A DNA stretch of 43,065 nt from Acidobacteriota bacterium (GTDB taxonomy: Bacteria; Acidobacteriota; Vicinamibacteria; Vicinamibacterales; Fen-181). The stretch is from assembly GCA_025363775.1 (NCBI GenBank), contig JANYLG010000085.1, positions 1 to 43,065 of the forward strand. The letters run 5' to 3'. Below, piece by piece: positions 8,766 through 16,513 of the stretch. The notes under the pieces are model-generated. The model searched no databases, was not told the origin of the DNA, and worked only from the letters and a program-made list of their open reading frames with translations. The stretch's first letter is position 1, and each line of letters begins with the position of its first letter. Made by a program: the position numbers and the translations under genes.

Positions 8766-10235
8766 TCAGTTTGGCGGCCGCGCGACGACCCACAACGCGC
8801 CGCTCTCGCCGACAATGTAGAGGTCCTCTCCCTTGAGGGCGATGCCCGTTGGCCGAACGAGGCCCGGGATCGCGTGCGCGGCAACGACGGCGCGAGCGTG
8901 GAGGTCAATCGTCAGCAGCGTGTTGTAGGCCGCGCTGATCGCGTACATCCGCCCATCGACAATCGCGGTGCCCGTCACGTAAAACTCGTCCAGCGTGCGC
9001 TTGCCTGTCAGCTTCAAACCGGACTCGGCTGCGATCGTCGGCAGGAATTCCTCCGATAGCGTCAGGTCGGGCCCGAAGCGCGAGATGACCAGCCGCTTCA
9101 CCTTGTTGTTCGGCACGGTCACGGTGTAGACCGATTTCGTCGCTGGGTCGTACGCCGCGGACATCGCGTACATCATCCGGGCGCGCACCGTGCCGAAACG
9201 CGAGCGAGACACCTCGTTGAACTTGTCGAACGACTCCAGGAAGTAGCGGAAATTCGCGTCGGCGTCGGTCTTGTCGTTCGGCTCGAGCACCACGTAGCTC
9301 TTGTTCTCGCCGACGGCGATCAGCGCACCCTTGTCGAGGAACGCCGCGCCGCCGAACTGTCCGAGGTCCACCGCGAAGCCGACGTCGATTACGGTGTAGC
9401 GGTTGACTTTCCCCAGGGTCTCGTCCGCCAGGTAGATTCCCTGCTGGGTGGTCACCAGGAACTGCGAGGTGGCCGGATCGTAGGCCAGGTCGGTCGGCGT
9501 GCCAGCCAGCGGGAGCGTCAGCTTCGACTGCGTCTTCACCGACAGGACCGGCAGGTCCGCGAGCGGCCCTGCGCCAGGCTCGCTCGGCACGGCCGCGACG
9601 TCAGGCTTGTCAATCGACCACCGGCCGCGCAGAGAGATTGGCGCGCGTGACCATTCCTCGAGCGACCAGACCCAGTGCGTCGGGTTGAAGGAGAATCGGA
9701 CCGGGTCGCTCTGTCCCATGAACGGCGGCGGTCCCGTGCTGGCAAACGCCTGGACGATGTTGCCGGCGATCACGACGAGGAACACGACGCCGGCGAGCCA
9801 CTCGAGCGGCCGAAGCGTACGCGGTTGGTCCTCGATGTCTTCCTTCTTCGTCATCAGCAGGAGCACGCCCATCGTCGCCACCGACACCCAGTAGATGAAG
9901 AGCGCCCAGGTGTAGGTGTGCGCACCGAGGATTTCGGCGCTGAAACCCTGGCCGACATCGCGCGCCGCGTGCATGCCGGTGTGGCGGATGCCCATGAACA
10001 CGCCCCAAATCGCCACGAGCACAGCCATGCCGAGGTATTTCGGCTTCGGCCCGTAGCGGAGGACGAACAGGCCGACGAGCGCTACGAGCGCCATGCCGAT
10101 GCGCTGTTCCCAGCACATGACGCACGGCGAGTCGCCGTAGACGAAGCCGAGCACGAAGACGGCGACGCCGACCGGGATGACGGCCAGCGCGAGCACCGCC
10201 AGCGCGAGGATGGTGTAAAGCACGTCTCGTCTCAC
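8766..10235 (-). CDS. dsbI: DsbI-like DsbB/beta-propeller fusion protein
   Basis: A 489-residue inner-membrane protein. The first 165 residues contain about five hydrophobic helices with the DsbB motif SPCVMCWEQR (C38, C41), the quinone-linked disulfide pair. The second DsbB cysteine pair, which exchanges with DsbA, is absent: no other Cys is present. Residues beyond about 200 form an extracytoplasmic domain with repeated strand patterns (DLAYDPATSQFLVTTQQG; MSAAYDPATKSVYTVTV; GIALKGEDLYIVGESG) that look like beta-propeller blades. This architecture matches DsbI of Campylobacter and Helicobacter. The start GTG 10235 has AGGAG 8-9 bases upstream. The gene follows a 55-residue membrane protein gene, as dsbI follows dba in Campylobacter. 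Confidence 0.82.
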   Translation of the reverse strand: MRRDVLYTILALAVLALAVIPVGVAVFVLGFVYGDSPCVMCWEQRIGMALVALVGLFVLRYGPKPKYLGMAVLVAIWGVFMGIRHTGMHAARDVGQGFSAEILGAHTYTWALFIYWVSVATMGVLLLMTKKEDIEDQPRTLRPLEWLAGVVFLVVIAGNIVQAFASTGPPPFMGQSDPVRFSFNPTHWVWSLEEWSRAPISLRGRWSIDKPDVAAVPSEPGAGPLADLPVLSVKTQSKLTLPLAGTPTDLAYDPATSQFLVTTQQGIYLADETLGKVNRYTVIDVGFAVDLGQFGGAAFLDKGALIAVGENKSYVVLEPNDKTDADANFRYFLESFDKFNEVSRSRFGTVRARMMYAMSAAYDPATKSVYTVTVPNNKVKRLVISRFGPDLTLSEEFLPTIAAESGLKLTGKRTLDEFYVTGTAIVDGRMYAISAAYNTLLTIDLHARAVVAAHAIPGLVRPTGIALKGEDLYIVGESGALWVVARPPN

Positions 10236-10254
10236 AAGCGGCTCTCCTGTAAGG

Positions 10255-10274
10255 CGCGGGGCTTCAGCCCCGCG
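10255..10274. repeat. REP-like hairpin, copy 2
   Basis: Identical to the 20-mer at 5634-5653 (9-base arms, 2-base loop). It sits 19 bases upstream of the dsbI-like start, between that gene and the small dba-like gene, so it would form a hairpin within the shared transcript. Confidence 0.8.
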
Positions 10275-10296
10275 AACGGCGCTGAGCAATCCCGCG

Positions 10297-10464
10297 TCAG
10301 TAGTTCACCCCGGGCAACAACCCCGTTCGGGTGGCGAACGAGAAGAGGAACACCATCAGCAGCACGCTGACGACGAGCAGGCCGAAGGCGAGCCGCTCCT
10401 TGTGCGGCTTGCGCAGGACGAGCCAGGCAGCGATGAAGATGATGACGAGATTGAGGAACTCCAC
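10297..10464 (-). CDS. Small membrane protein, Dba-like
   Basis: A 55-residue protein starting at GTG 10464 with an excellent AGGAGG ribosome site. It reads MEFLNLVIIFIAAWLVLRK, then a basic turn PHKERL, then a second hydrophobic helix (AFGLLVVSVLLMVFLFSF) and a short tail ending PGVNY. Two membrane helices with a cytoplasmic basic loop are likely. In Campylobacter jejuni the small gene dba precedes dsbI and is co-expressed with it; the same order, strand and size range here suggest a functional counterpart. No Cys is present. The gene is real by ribosome site and composition; the Dba equivalence is inferred from context. Confidence 0.7.
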   Translation of the reverse strand: MEFLNLVIIFIAAWLVLRKPHKERLAFGLLVVSVLLMVFLFSFATRTGLLPGVNY

Positions 10465-10494
10465 AGGTCGACCTCCTGAGCAAGGACGATAGCA

Positions 10495-10536
10495 GGGGTC
10501 AGGTCGTGAATCTTCACTTTTTTCACGTCTGACCCC
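10495..10536. repeat. Long imperfect inverted repeat between ctaA and dba-like gene
   Basis: GGGGTCAG at 10495-10502 pairs with CTGACCCC at 10529-10536, and an inner CGTGAA pairs with TTCACG, giving a 14-pair stem with a small bulge and a T/A-rich loop. Read on the minus strand it follows the ctaA-side unit's opposite border and precedes the small gene, so it could also act as a processing site. GGGGTCAG...CTGACCCC hairpins resemble dispersed REP-type elements. Confidence 0.55.
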
Positions 10537-10592
10537 AGAGGAGTGAAGCTTCAGCCGTCAGGCAACCCTGGGGGGCTGCCTGTGCCCGGACC

Positions 10593-11516
10593 CTACCGGC
10601 TGGCGAGCTCGGGGGGTTCGCCTTTCTCTAGAAGAGAGACGCCGAGCAGGATGAAGCCGATCCAGAGGACGTCGGCAATCCCCAGGTGCACCATCTGCAT
10701 CCATACCGGCGCGAGCAGGAGGACGTTGGTGAAGCCGGCCAGCACCTGCAGGAGGGCGACGATGGCGACGCCGATACCCAGCCGACGCGACAGCCCGCGC
10801 CCCTCGTAGCCATAGCGGATGCCCGCCAGCGCCAGCCCGACCGCCACGAGCACCGTGATCGCGGGATGCAGCAGGCGGAGGCGAACCAGGAGGTGGGATG
10901 TCGCTGACAGATCGGCGCCCAGCGACTCGGCCAGGGAGCCTGCGGGGTAGAGCGTGTCCCCGAGCGCCGCCACCGCCCCGCTCACGCCGGCCAGCAGCAT
11001 CGCCACCGCGCCGACGGCGAACCGCCCCGCGAGGCCACCTCGCCCCGCCACTCGCACCGCTTCCCCGCCCGACAACCAGTAGGCGGTCAGCGCCAGGCAC
11101 GCCAGCAGCAGGAACGTGTTGGTGAGATGGACCGACATGAAGAGCGCGCGCGCCATGCTCGGGTTGTCGGCGACGAGGCGGAAGAGGACGAGGGCCGCCC
11201 CGACGCCCGCCTCGACGATCATGAAGAGCATCGACCAGGCCGCGCCCCGGCGCGCCGGATGCCCCGCCGCACACGCGCGCCACGTCCAGAACAGCAGCGC
11301 GACAACGGAGAGAATCGCCAGGCCGCTGGTGAGGCGGTGCGAGAACTCCACGAGCATTTCGACGCTCGGCGCCTGCGGGATCACCTCGCCGTTGCAGAGC
11401 GGCCAGTGCGCGCCGCACCCGGCTCCAGACCGTGTCGCGCGGACGTAGGCGCCCCACGCGATCACCGCCATGTTGTAGAACAGCACTCCCCAACTGAACC
11501 GTGCGAGCCTTGTCAT
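10593..11516 (-). CDS. ctaA: Heme A synthase (COX15/CtaA family)
   Basis: A 307-residue polytopic membrane protein with eight hydrophobic helices. It oxidises heme O to heme A for aa3-type cytochrome oxidases. Diagnostic features are the first-loop motif SGAGCGAHWPLCNG (C34 and C41, the conserved cysteine pair), EFSHRLTSG with a heme-ligand His near residue 60, SVHLTNTFLLL in the middle, and LLHPAITVLVA and QMVHLGIADVLW in the second half as further heme-ligand histidines. Length is typical. It lies 9 bases upstream of the minus-strand hydrolase stop, i.e. the hydrolase gene is transcribed first and ctaA follows in the same direction. No oxidase subunit I gene is in the window. Confidence 0.93.
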   Translation of the reverse strand: MTRLARFSWGVLFYNMAVIAWGAYVRATRSGAGCGAHWPLCNGEVIPQAPSVEMLVEFSHRLTSGLAILSVVALLFWTWRACAAGHPARRGAAWSMLFMIVEAGVGAALVLFRLVADNPSMARALFMSVHLTNTFLLLACLALTAYWLSGGEAVRVAGRGGLAGRFAVGAVAMLLAGVSGAVAALGDTLYPAGSLAESLGADLSATSHLLVRLRLLHPAITVLVAVGLALAGIRYGYEGRGLSRRLGIGVAIVALLQVLAGFTNVLLLAPVWMQMVHLGIADVLWIGFILLGVSLLEKGEPPELASR

Positions 11517-11525
11517 ATCGGCATC

Positions 11526-12353
11526 CTATGTCGTCTGCCGCGGTCCGGAGCCCCGGCGCCGAACGGTGTCGAGGAACCCGAGGACGGCGCGATTGAACGC
11601 TGCGGGCGATTCCATGCACACCGCGTGGCCTGCGCCCGGCAGAACCCGCAGTTCGCTGCCGCGAATGGCCCGATGGATGATCTCGGCGTACCCCGTCCCC
11701 TTCAGCTGATCCTGCTGCCCGACGATGACGCAGGTCGGGGCGGAGATGTCGTGAAGACGCGTGGTGAAATCCAGATCGAGAAACGAGTCGCACAGGCGCG
11801 CAACCGACGAGAAGTCCAGGTCGCGATACCGCGCGCGCGCCGCCTGCAGAATCGCGGCGCGGGCCGCGATGAAGTTGGGCGAGAAGTTCCAGGCGACGGT
11901 GACGAGAAAGAACAGGTCCGGATCGTTCGTCAACGCCGCCGCCTTCCACCCTTCGACGATCAAGCGCAGCTCGGGGCCGACCTCGCTGACCGTGTCCGCC
12001 AGGATAAGGCTCTCGACTCGCGCCGGGTACCCCAGCGCGAACGCCTGGGCCACTTCCCCGCCGTACGAGATCCCGAGGATATGGGCCCGCTCGATCTCGA
12101 GCGCGGTCATCAACGCGGCGAGGTCGTCCGCGTGCAGGGCCATCGAATACGGCCCGTCCGGATGGTCCGACTGCCCCTGCCCGCGATAGTCGTACTGCAG
12201 GACGCGGTACTCTGCCGAAAACGCGGGTGACTGGAGCGCCCAACTGGCCGTCGCGTTCATGAGGATGCCGTTGTTCAGGACGAGGACGGGCGCCCCCTCG
12301 GGGCCGTGCAGTTCGTAATACAGGCACACGCCGTTGCACGCGATGAATGGCAT
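11526..12353 (-). CDS. Alpha/beta hydrolase
   Basis: A 275-residue cytoplasmic hydrolase. The nucleophile elbow is GISYGGE (Ser96); Asp215 in VGQQDQLKG and His243 in GAGHAVCMESP complete the triad. YDYRGQGQSDHPDG is the conserved strand-4/turn segment of the family, close to 3-oxoadipate enol-lactonase/esterase types. I chose ATG 12353 because the domain begins MPFIACNGVCLYYEL there; upstream in-frame codons overlap the divergent PPK2 promoter region. The substrate is unknown. It is divergent from the PPK2 gene and upstream of ctaA on the same strand. Confidence 0.88.
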   Translation of the reverse strand: MPFIACNGVCLYYELHGPEGAPVLVLNNGILMNATASWALQSPAFSAEYRVLQYDYRGQGQSDHPDGPYSMALHADDLAALMTALEIERAHILGISYGGEVAQAFALGYPARVESLILADTVSEVGPELRLIVEGWKAAALTNDPDLFFLVTVAWNFSPNFIAARAAILQAARARYRDLDFSSVARLCDSFLDLDFTTRLHDISAPTCVIVGQQDQLKGTGYAEIIHRAIRGSELRVLPGAGHAVCMESPAAFNRAVLGFLDTVRRRGSGPRQTT

Positions 12354-12469
12354 ACGCCGAGATTGTAGAACAGATTTCGAGATGGGCCCCTCGGAGGTTG
12401 TGCAGCCGACGAAACAGACCACGACACCTGGTCTGGGCTGAAGGGTGGTAAGATCCCGAAATCCACCGC

Positions 12470-13417
12470 GTGAGCACACGAACGACCACCGAGAAAGCGA
12501 GCACCGACGTGGCCCTGAAGTACAAGGACATCGAACAGCTGTTCTGCGTTCGGTCCAACCGCCGGGTGCGGCTCGAGGATCACAAGCCCGGATGGAAGGG
12601 CGAAGCCAACCTGCGCGACCTCGCCAGGGACGACCTGAAGACCGGGGCCCGGGAGTACCTCCAGCAGAATCTCGCCGCCCTGGCCGATGCGCAGGAGCGC
12701 TTGTACGCGTCGGGCCGTCACTCGCTGCTGATCGTGCTGCAGGCCATGGATGCGGCCGGCAAGGACGGCATCATCAAGCACGTGATGTCGGGGATCAACC
12801 CGCAGGGGTGCCAGGTCTTCAGCTTCAAGCGGCCGTCTGACGAGGACCTGGCGCACGACTTCCTGTGGCGCTACACCAAGTGCCTCCCGGAGCGGGGCCA
12901 CATCGGGATTTTCAACCGCTCCTACTACGAGGAAGTGCTCGTCGTCCGGGTCCACGACGAGGTCCTCGAGCGGCAACGCCTCCCGCTGGGCAAGCGCAAC
13001 GGCGCGTTCTGGGACGCGCGGTATGACGACATCAACCAGCTCGAACGGCACCTCACCCGCAACGGCACCGTGATCCTGAAGTTCTTCCTCCACATGTCGA
13101 AGGGCGAGCAGAAGAAGCGCCTGCTCGACCGGCTCGACGACCCCTCGAAGCACTGGAAGTTCTCGGTCGCCGATCTCGCCGAGCGCGCCTGCTGGAAGAG
13201 CTACCAGAAGGCGTTCGAAGAGATGCTGAACCAGACGAGCACGAAGTGGGCTCCGTGGTGGATCATCCCGGCCGACAACCAGTGGGTGTCGCGGGCGCTG
13301 GTCGCCACGATCGTGACGCGCACGGTCGAAGGCCTCGGCCTGAAGACGCCGACCGCGGACGCGCAGCAACAGCGCGATCTCGCCAAGGCGAAGCGACAAC
13401 TGCTGGGCGAACGCTAG
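12470..13417 (+). CDS. ppk2: Polyphosphate kinase 2 (PPK2 family)
   Basis: A 315-residue PPK2-type polyphosphate:nucleotide phosphotransferase, which moves phosphate between polyphosphate and AMP, ADP or GDP. The Walker A-like loop AMDAAGKDG (92-100) is followed by PQGCQVFSFKRPSDED, FNRSYYEEVLVVRVH (lid/Walker B region), KFFLHMSKGEQKKRLLDR and WAPWWIIPADNQWVSR. The single-domain length and the YYEEVLVVRVH segment resemble class III enzymes, which act on AMP and ADP. GTG 12470 is the start used; GTG at residue 14 is an alternative. A perfect hairpin follows 23 bases after the stop. Confidence 0.93.
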   Translation: MSTRTTTEKASTDVALKYKDIEQLFCVRSNRRVRLEDHKPGWKGEANLRDLARDDLKTGAREYLQQNLAALADAQERLYASGRHSLLIVLQAMDAAGKDGIIKHVMSGINPQGCQVFSFKRPSDEDLAHDFLWRYTKCLPERGHIGIFNRSYYEEVLVVRVHDEVLERQRLPLGKRNGAFWDARYDDINQLERHLTRNGTVILKFFLHMSKGEQKKRLLDRLDDPSKHWKFSVADLAERACWKSYQKAFEEMLNQTSTKWAPWWIIPADNQWVSRALVATIVTRTVEGLGLKTPTADAQQQRDLAKAKRQLLGER

Positions 13418-13440
13418 ACATCTTCCAGGGCTGGAATCTG

Positions 13441-13470
13441 TCTCAGGGACACACGACGCCGTCCCTGAGA
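13441..13470 (+). terminator. Perfect hairpin after PPK2 gene
   Basis: TCTCAGGGAC and GTCCCTGAGA form a perfect 10-base-pair stem around a 10-base loop, 23 bases after the ppk2 stop codon. No T-run follows, so it may stabilise the 3' end or be a factor-assisted terminator. Confidence 0.45.
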
Positions 13471-13647
13471 GCCGAGTCGCGGGGCGGATACTCGATCGCG
13501 CCCCGCATGCTCGCCTTGCGCTCCCCGCTCCCGCCACGCCCGCACCGCGTCAACCGCCTCACGGGCACACCTTGGAAAAAGCTGAGGACCGCGGGACACG
13601 GACCGGCAAAAGCATCGTTCGGCCGAGCGTCCGGCCGGGCGCTCGCG

Positions 13648-13653
13648 TATAAT
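13648..13653 (+). promoter_or_regulatory. -10 box TATAAT
   Basis: A consensus TATAAT lies 22 bases before the ATG at 13676, giving a very short leader. No good -35 box is seen at 17 bases. No clear ribosome site precedes the ATG, which fits a short-leader transcript. Confidence 0.5.
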
Positions 13654-13675
13654 TGGCGGCGCAGCCTGTATTCCA

Positions 13676-14224
13676 ATGACATACAAACCGCTGAGCGACG
13701 CCCGGCATCGGCCTCTTGGAGCGACGGTCAGGGCGGTCACCGCCGCCGCCGATGATGTCGCCGACCTTCCGGGAGGTGTCTTTTTCAGCGCGCTCGACGA
13801 GGAGGAGCCGGCGGACGGATTGCAGGGCCTCTACTACAAGGACGGTACCGACACGGTCCGTCGCGTGAGGCTGGCGCGGAACGGCCAGTTCCAGTTCGCC
13901 TCGCTGCCCGAGCCCACCGCGTTTCGCAGCGTGGGCGAAATCCTCCTCGTCCCGGAGGTCGATCCTCGCGCCTGGGCGGCCGCGAAGGACACCGCCATCC
14001 GCCCGTTACCGGAGTTGGCGTCCCTCCGCTCCGGCTCGTGCTTCACCGCGCTCGGAGCCAACGAGAACCCGGCGTCGCAGCGCCGCGGCGTCTACCGGCT
14101 TGGCAGTGACGGCATGTTCCGCCGCCTGCTCAAGGACCCCGGTCGAGGCCTGAACTGGTCCGACACAATCCCCATCAATCGTTTCGGGCACTTCAGCCAG
14201 ATCCTCGCCATGCACGAAGACTGA
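13676..14224 (+). CDS. Unrecognised protein with internal duplication
   Basis: A 182-residue soluble protein that I do not recognise. It contains two related segments: residues 31-77 (GGVFFSALDEEEPAD, then GLYYKDGTDTVRRV, then NGQFQF) and 117-176 (GSCFTALGANENPAS, then GVYRLGSDGMFRRL, then FGHFSQI). The shared pattern is GxxFxAL, an acidic residue before PA, G-x-Y, and RR. Between them a linker contains LVPEVDPRAWAAAK. There is no signal peptide or membrane helix. A consensus TATAAT lies 22 bases upstream. It stands alone between PPK2 and the convergent EF-P gene. A duplicated small beta-rich module, possibly ligand-binding, is inferred. Confidence 0.75.
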   Translation: MTYKPLSDARHRPLGATVRAVTAAADDVADLPGGVFFSALDEEEPADGLQGLYYKDGTDTVRRVRLARNGQFQFASLPEPTAFRSVGEILLVPEVDPRAWAAAKDTAIRPLPELASLRSGSCFTALGANENPASQRRGVYRLGSDGMFRRLLKDPGRGLNWSDTIPINRFGHFSQILAMHED

Positions 14225-14307
14225 CCAGCGGCCAGGATAGCCGCACGAGCGTCCGCGACATCGTGGATCTCACCCGACTGCGGCTTGACGAGGACGGCGG
14301 GTGCGCC

Positions 14308-14883
14308 TCAGGCGCGGCCCATGAACTCCCGGGTTTCGGTGTTCACGCGGACCTTCTCACCCTGCTTGATGTACAGCGGCACGCGGATCTCGATGCCCGT
14401 CTCGAGCGTGGCCGGCTTGGTCACGTTGCCGCTCGCCGTGTCGCCGCGAACGCCAGGCTCCGTGTAGGTCACGGTCAACTCCACCTGCTGCGGCATCTGC
14501 AGGCCGATGACGTTTCCATTGAACAGCAGGATCTGCACCACCTGCCCGTCGAGCAGGCAGTCGAGCGCGTTGCCCAGCATCTCTTCCCGGAGGGTGAGCG
14601 TTTCAAAGCTCTCCTGGTCCATGAAGTGAGAGCCTGCGCTGTCACTATAGAGGTAGCTTGCCGGCACCTGGGTGAGATCCGGCTCCTTGAACTTGTCACC
14701 CGCCTTGAATGTCTTGTCGAACACCGCCTGCGTCCTCAAGTTCCGCATCTTGACGCGGACGAGCGTCTGGCCGCCCCGCGCGGTCGGCGTGGAGATCTCG
14801 ACGTCAAGGCAGACGAAAGGGTTGTCGTCGAACTCGAAGCACGTCTTGCGCTTGATGTCGATCGCTTCAATCAGGGCGGCCAT
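14308..14883 (-). CDS. Elongation factor P family protein with EfpL-like Arg loop
   Basis: A 191-residue EF-P family factor, which enters the ribosomal E-site and relieves stalling at polyproline. The C-terminal domains are typical (GVRGDTASGNVTKPATLETG; YIKQGEKVRVNTETREFMGRA). The functional loop reads STPTARGGQTLVRV, with Arg36 and one more residue than the KPGKG loop of canonical EF-P. It resembles the SPTARGAATL loop of EfpL (YeiP), as does the ending REFMGRA. No modification enzyme (EpmA or EarP type) lies nearby. It is followed on the same strand, upstream, by a cupredoxin gene 16 bases away. EF-P family is certain; EfpL versus an Arg-type EF-P is open. Confidence 0.9.
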   Translation of the reverse strand: MAALIEAIDIKRKTCFEFDDNPFVCLDVEISTPTARGGQTLVRVKMRNLRTQAVFDKTFKAGDKFKEPDLTQVPASYLYSDSAGSHFMDQESFETLTLREEMLGNALDCLLDGQVVQILLFNGNVIGLQMPQQVELTVTYTEPGVRGDTASGNVTKPATLETGIEIRVPLYIKQGEKVRVNTETREFMGRA

Positions 14884-14899
14884 GCGTTACCTCACCGTG

Positions 14900-15274
14900 C
14901 TATTTCGATTCGACGACCGTGAACGAGCCCTTGCCCATGTTCATGCCACAGATGATGTCGATCTTGCCCGACTTGGTCGGCGTGAACTCGATGGTGGTCT
15001 CTCCCGCCCTGACGGTCTTCTTCACGTCGAACGCGTTGATCACCACCGTCCTCATGCACCCTTTCACCGTGTCCAGGTCCACTTCCATCTCCACGGGCAC
15101 GCCCTTGGTGACCGTCGCCGGGGTGACGACGTAGCCCTTGTCGTCGAACGTGAGCTTGACCGTCTGGACTGTCTTCCCTGCCGGCCTGGCCACCTGCGCG
15201 GTGAGCGCCTGGGCGCTCAACATGGCGATCACGGGCAGGGCGAGCAGCAACGCGACGAGTCGCCTCGTGTTCAT
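14900..15274 (-). CDS. Secreted cupredoxin-like copper protein
   Basis: A 124-residue protein with a signal peptide (RRLVALLLALPVIAMLSAQALTA) and one cupredoxin-like domain. VTKGVPVEMEVD is the early strand, GCMRTVVI (Cys73) the middle, and IICGMNMGKGSF near the C-terminus supplies Cys109, Met111 and Met113, a pattern common in small periplasmic copper proteins and copper ATPase-associated domains. The start ATG 15274 is preceded by AGGAGA. It is 16 bases upstream of the EF-P gene on the same strand. Role: probably copper binding or transfer in the periplasm. Confidence 0.85.
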   Translation of the reverse strand: MNTRRLVALLLALPVIAMLSAQALTAQVARPAGKTVQTVKLTFDDKGYVVTPATVTKGVPVEMEVDLDTVKGCMRTVVINAFDVKKTVRAGETTIEFTPTKSGKIDIICGMNMGKGSFTVVESK

Positions 15275-15583
15275 GTCCGTTCTCCTGTCTGCGGGGCCGG
15301 GCCGCGTGCCGGGATTTCGGGACTCGGGCGGGCGCCGAAGGACCAGGGTCGATTTTCGCTCGAAGCCGGCAATTGGGCAAGGCCGCAATCTCGGTGCATA
15401 GGCGAAAAACGTCGTTCTTGCGCTAGAATGTTCTCTTCACATCGGCACAGGCTCAGCGAGTGAGTCCCCGGCGACAAAGACGGCTGGTCGTCACGATTGT
15501 GGTGCCGACAGATTTCGTTGTCGTCGGGAGACGCGCACCTGCGGGGCCGCAGAGGGTGACATGACGCACGAGAACGGACGGCG
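15275..15583. other. Divergent promoter region before the fatty-acid operon
   Basis: A 309-base gap between the leftward cupredoxin gene and the rightward enoyl reductase gene. TAGAAT at 15424-15429 is a plausible -10 box for the rightward operon, without a good -35 box. No gene or strong hairpin was seen. Confidence 0.4.
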
Positions 15584-16513
15584 ATGACTCGATTTGCTCA
15601 GGGAGACTGGGCGCTGATCCTCGGCGGATCCAGCGGGTTCGGCTTGGCCTCGGCACGCAAGCTCAGCGTCGAGGGGATGAACGTCTGCGTCGTGCACCGC
15701 GACCGCCGCGGCGCGATGGAACGGATCAACCGCGAGTTCGACGAGATTCGCGCGAACGGCCGCGGGTTCTTCAGCCTCAACCTCGACGCACTCACGCCGG
15801 AGGGGATGGCCTCGGTCCTCGAGGGGCTGGAGAGTCGCCTCGGCTCGGACGGCAAGGTCCGGGTCCTTCTCCATTCGATCGCGTTCGGCAACCTCAAGCC
15901 GGTGGCGGCCGCGAAGCCGCCGGCCAGCGCGCCGGCTCTCGACCGATTGGCGGACGCGCTCGGCGTGTCGAAGGCCGACTTCGATCGCGCGGTCGATCGG
16001 CTCGCCGAAGCGGGTGAACCGCTGTTCCAGGCCCTGAGGCCGGTGGACTGCGGCGAGGCGATCCTGGACGACGAGGACATGGCACGCACCATCTACTCGA
16101 TGGGCACAAGCCTCCTCACCTGGGTACAGCGGATTCACGGCGCGGGCCTGTTCGCCGCCGACGCGCGCGTCATTGGGCTCACCAGCGAAGGGAACGAGGT
16201 TGCGTGGCGTGGCTACGCCGCGGTGGCGGCGGCCAAGTCGGCGCTCGAGTCGGTCTCGCGAGCCATCGCTGTCGAATTTGCGCCGCACGGGATCCGCTCC
16301 AACATTCTGCAGGCGGGCGTGACCGACACGCCGGCGCTCCGCGTCATCCCGGGCAGCGCGCGCATGAAGGCTGGCGCGCGCCTGCGCAACCCGTTCGGCC
16401 GCCTGACGACCCCCGAGGACGTGGCAAACGTCGTGTTCTTGTTGAGCCTGGACGAGGCCCGCTGGGTGAACGGCGCCCTCATCCGCGTGGACGGGGGGGA
16501 ACACGTTGCCTAA
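15584..16513 (+). CDS. FabI-like enoyl-ACP reductase (SDR fold)
   Basis: A 309-residue short-chain dehydrogenase-fold protein. The nucleotide-binding glycine motif is GGSSGFG (14-20). The catalytic pair is Tyr211-x6-Lys218 (YAAVAAAK), the spacing of FabI-type enoyl-ACP reductases rather than the Tyr-x3-Lys of FabG. The C-terminus (DVANVVFLLSLDEARWVNGALIRVDGG) is typical SDR. An insertion of about 60 residues (110-170) is longer than in E. coli FabI. It would carry out the last reduction of each acyl elongation round using NADH or NADPH. It heads the operon and overlaps the KAS III gene by 8 bases. Confidence 0.85.
   Translation: MTRFAQGDWALILGGSSGFGLASARKLSVEGMNVCVVHRDRRGAMERINREFDEIRANGRGFFSLNLDALTPEGMASVLEGLESRLGSDGKVRVLLHSIAFGNLKPVAAAKPPASAPALDRLADALGVSKADFDRAVDRLAEAGEPLFQALRPVDCGEAILDDEDMARTIYSMGTSLLTWVQRIHGAGLFAADARVIGLTSEGNEVAWRGYAAVAAAKSALESVSRAIAVEFAPHGIRSNILQAGVTDTPALRVIPGSARMKAGARLRNPFGRLTTPEDVANVVFLLSLDEARWVNGALIRVDGGEHVA

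Noticed and set aside
10558-12558. A 666-codon open frame on the minus strand across ctaA and the hydrolase
   Set aside because: It runs in a different frame over two clear genes and its translation is Arg/Gly/Pro-rich without any domain pattern.
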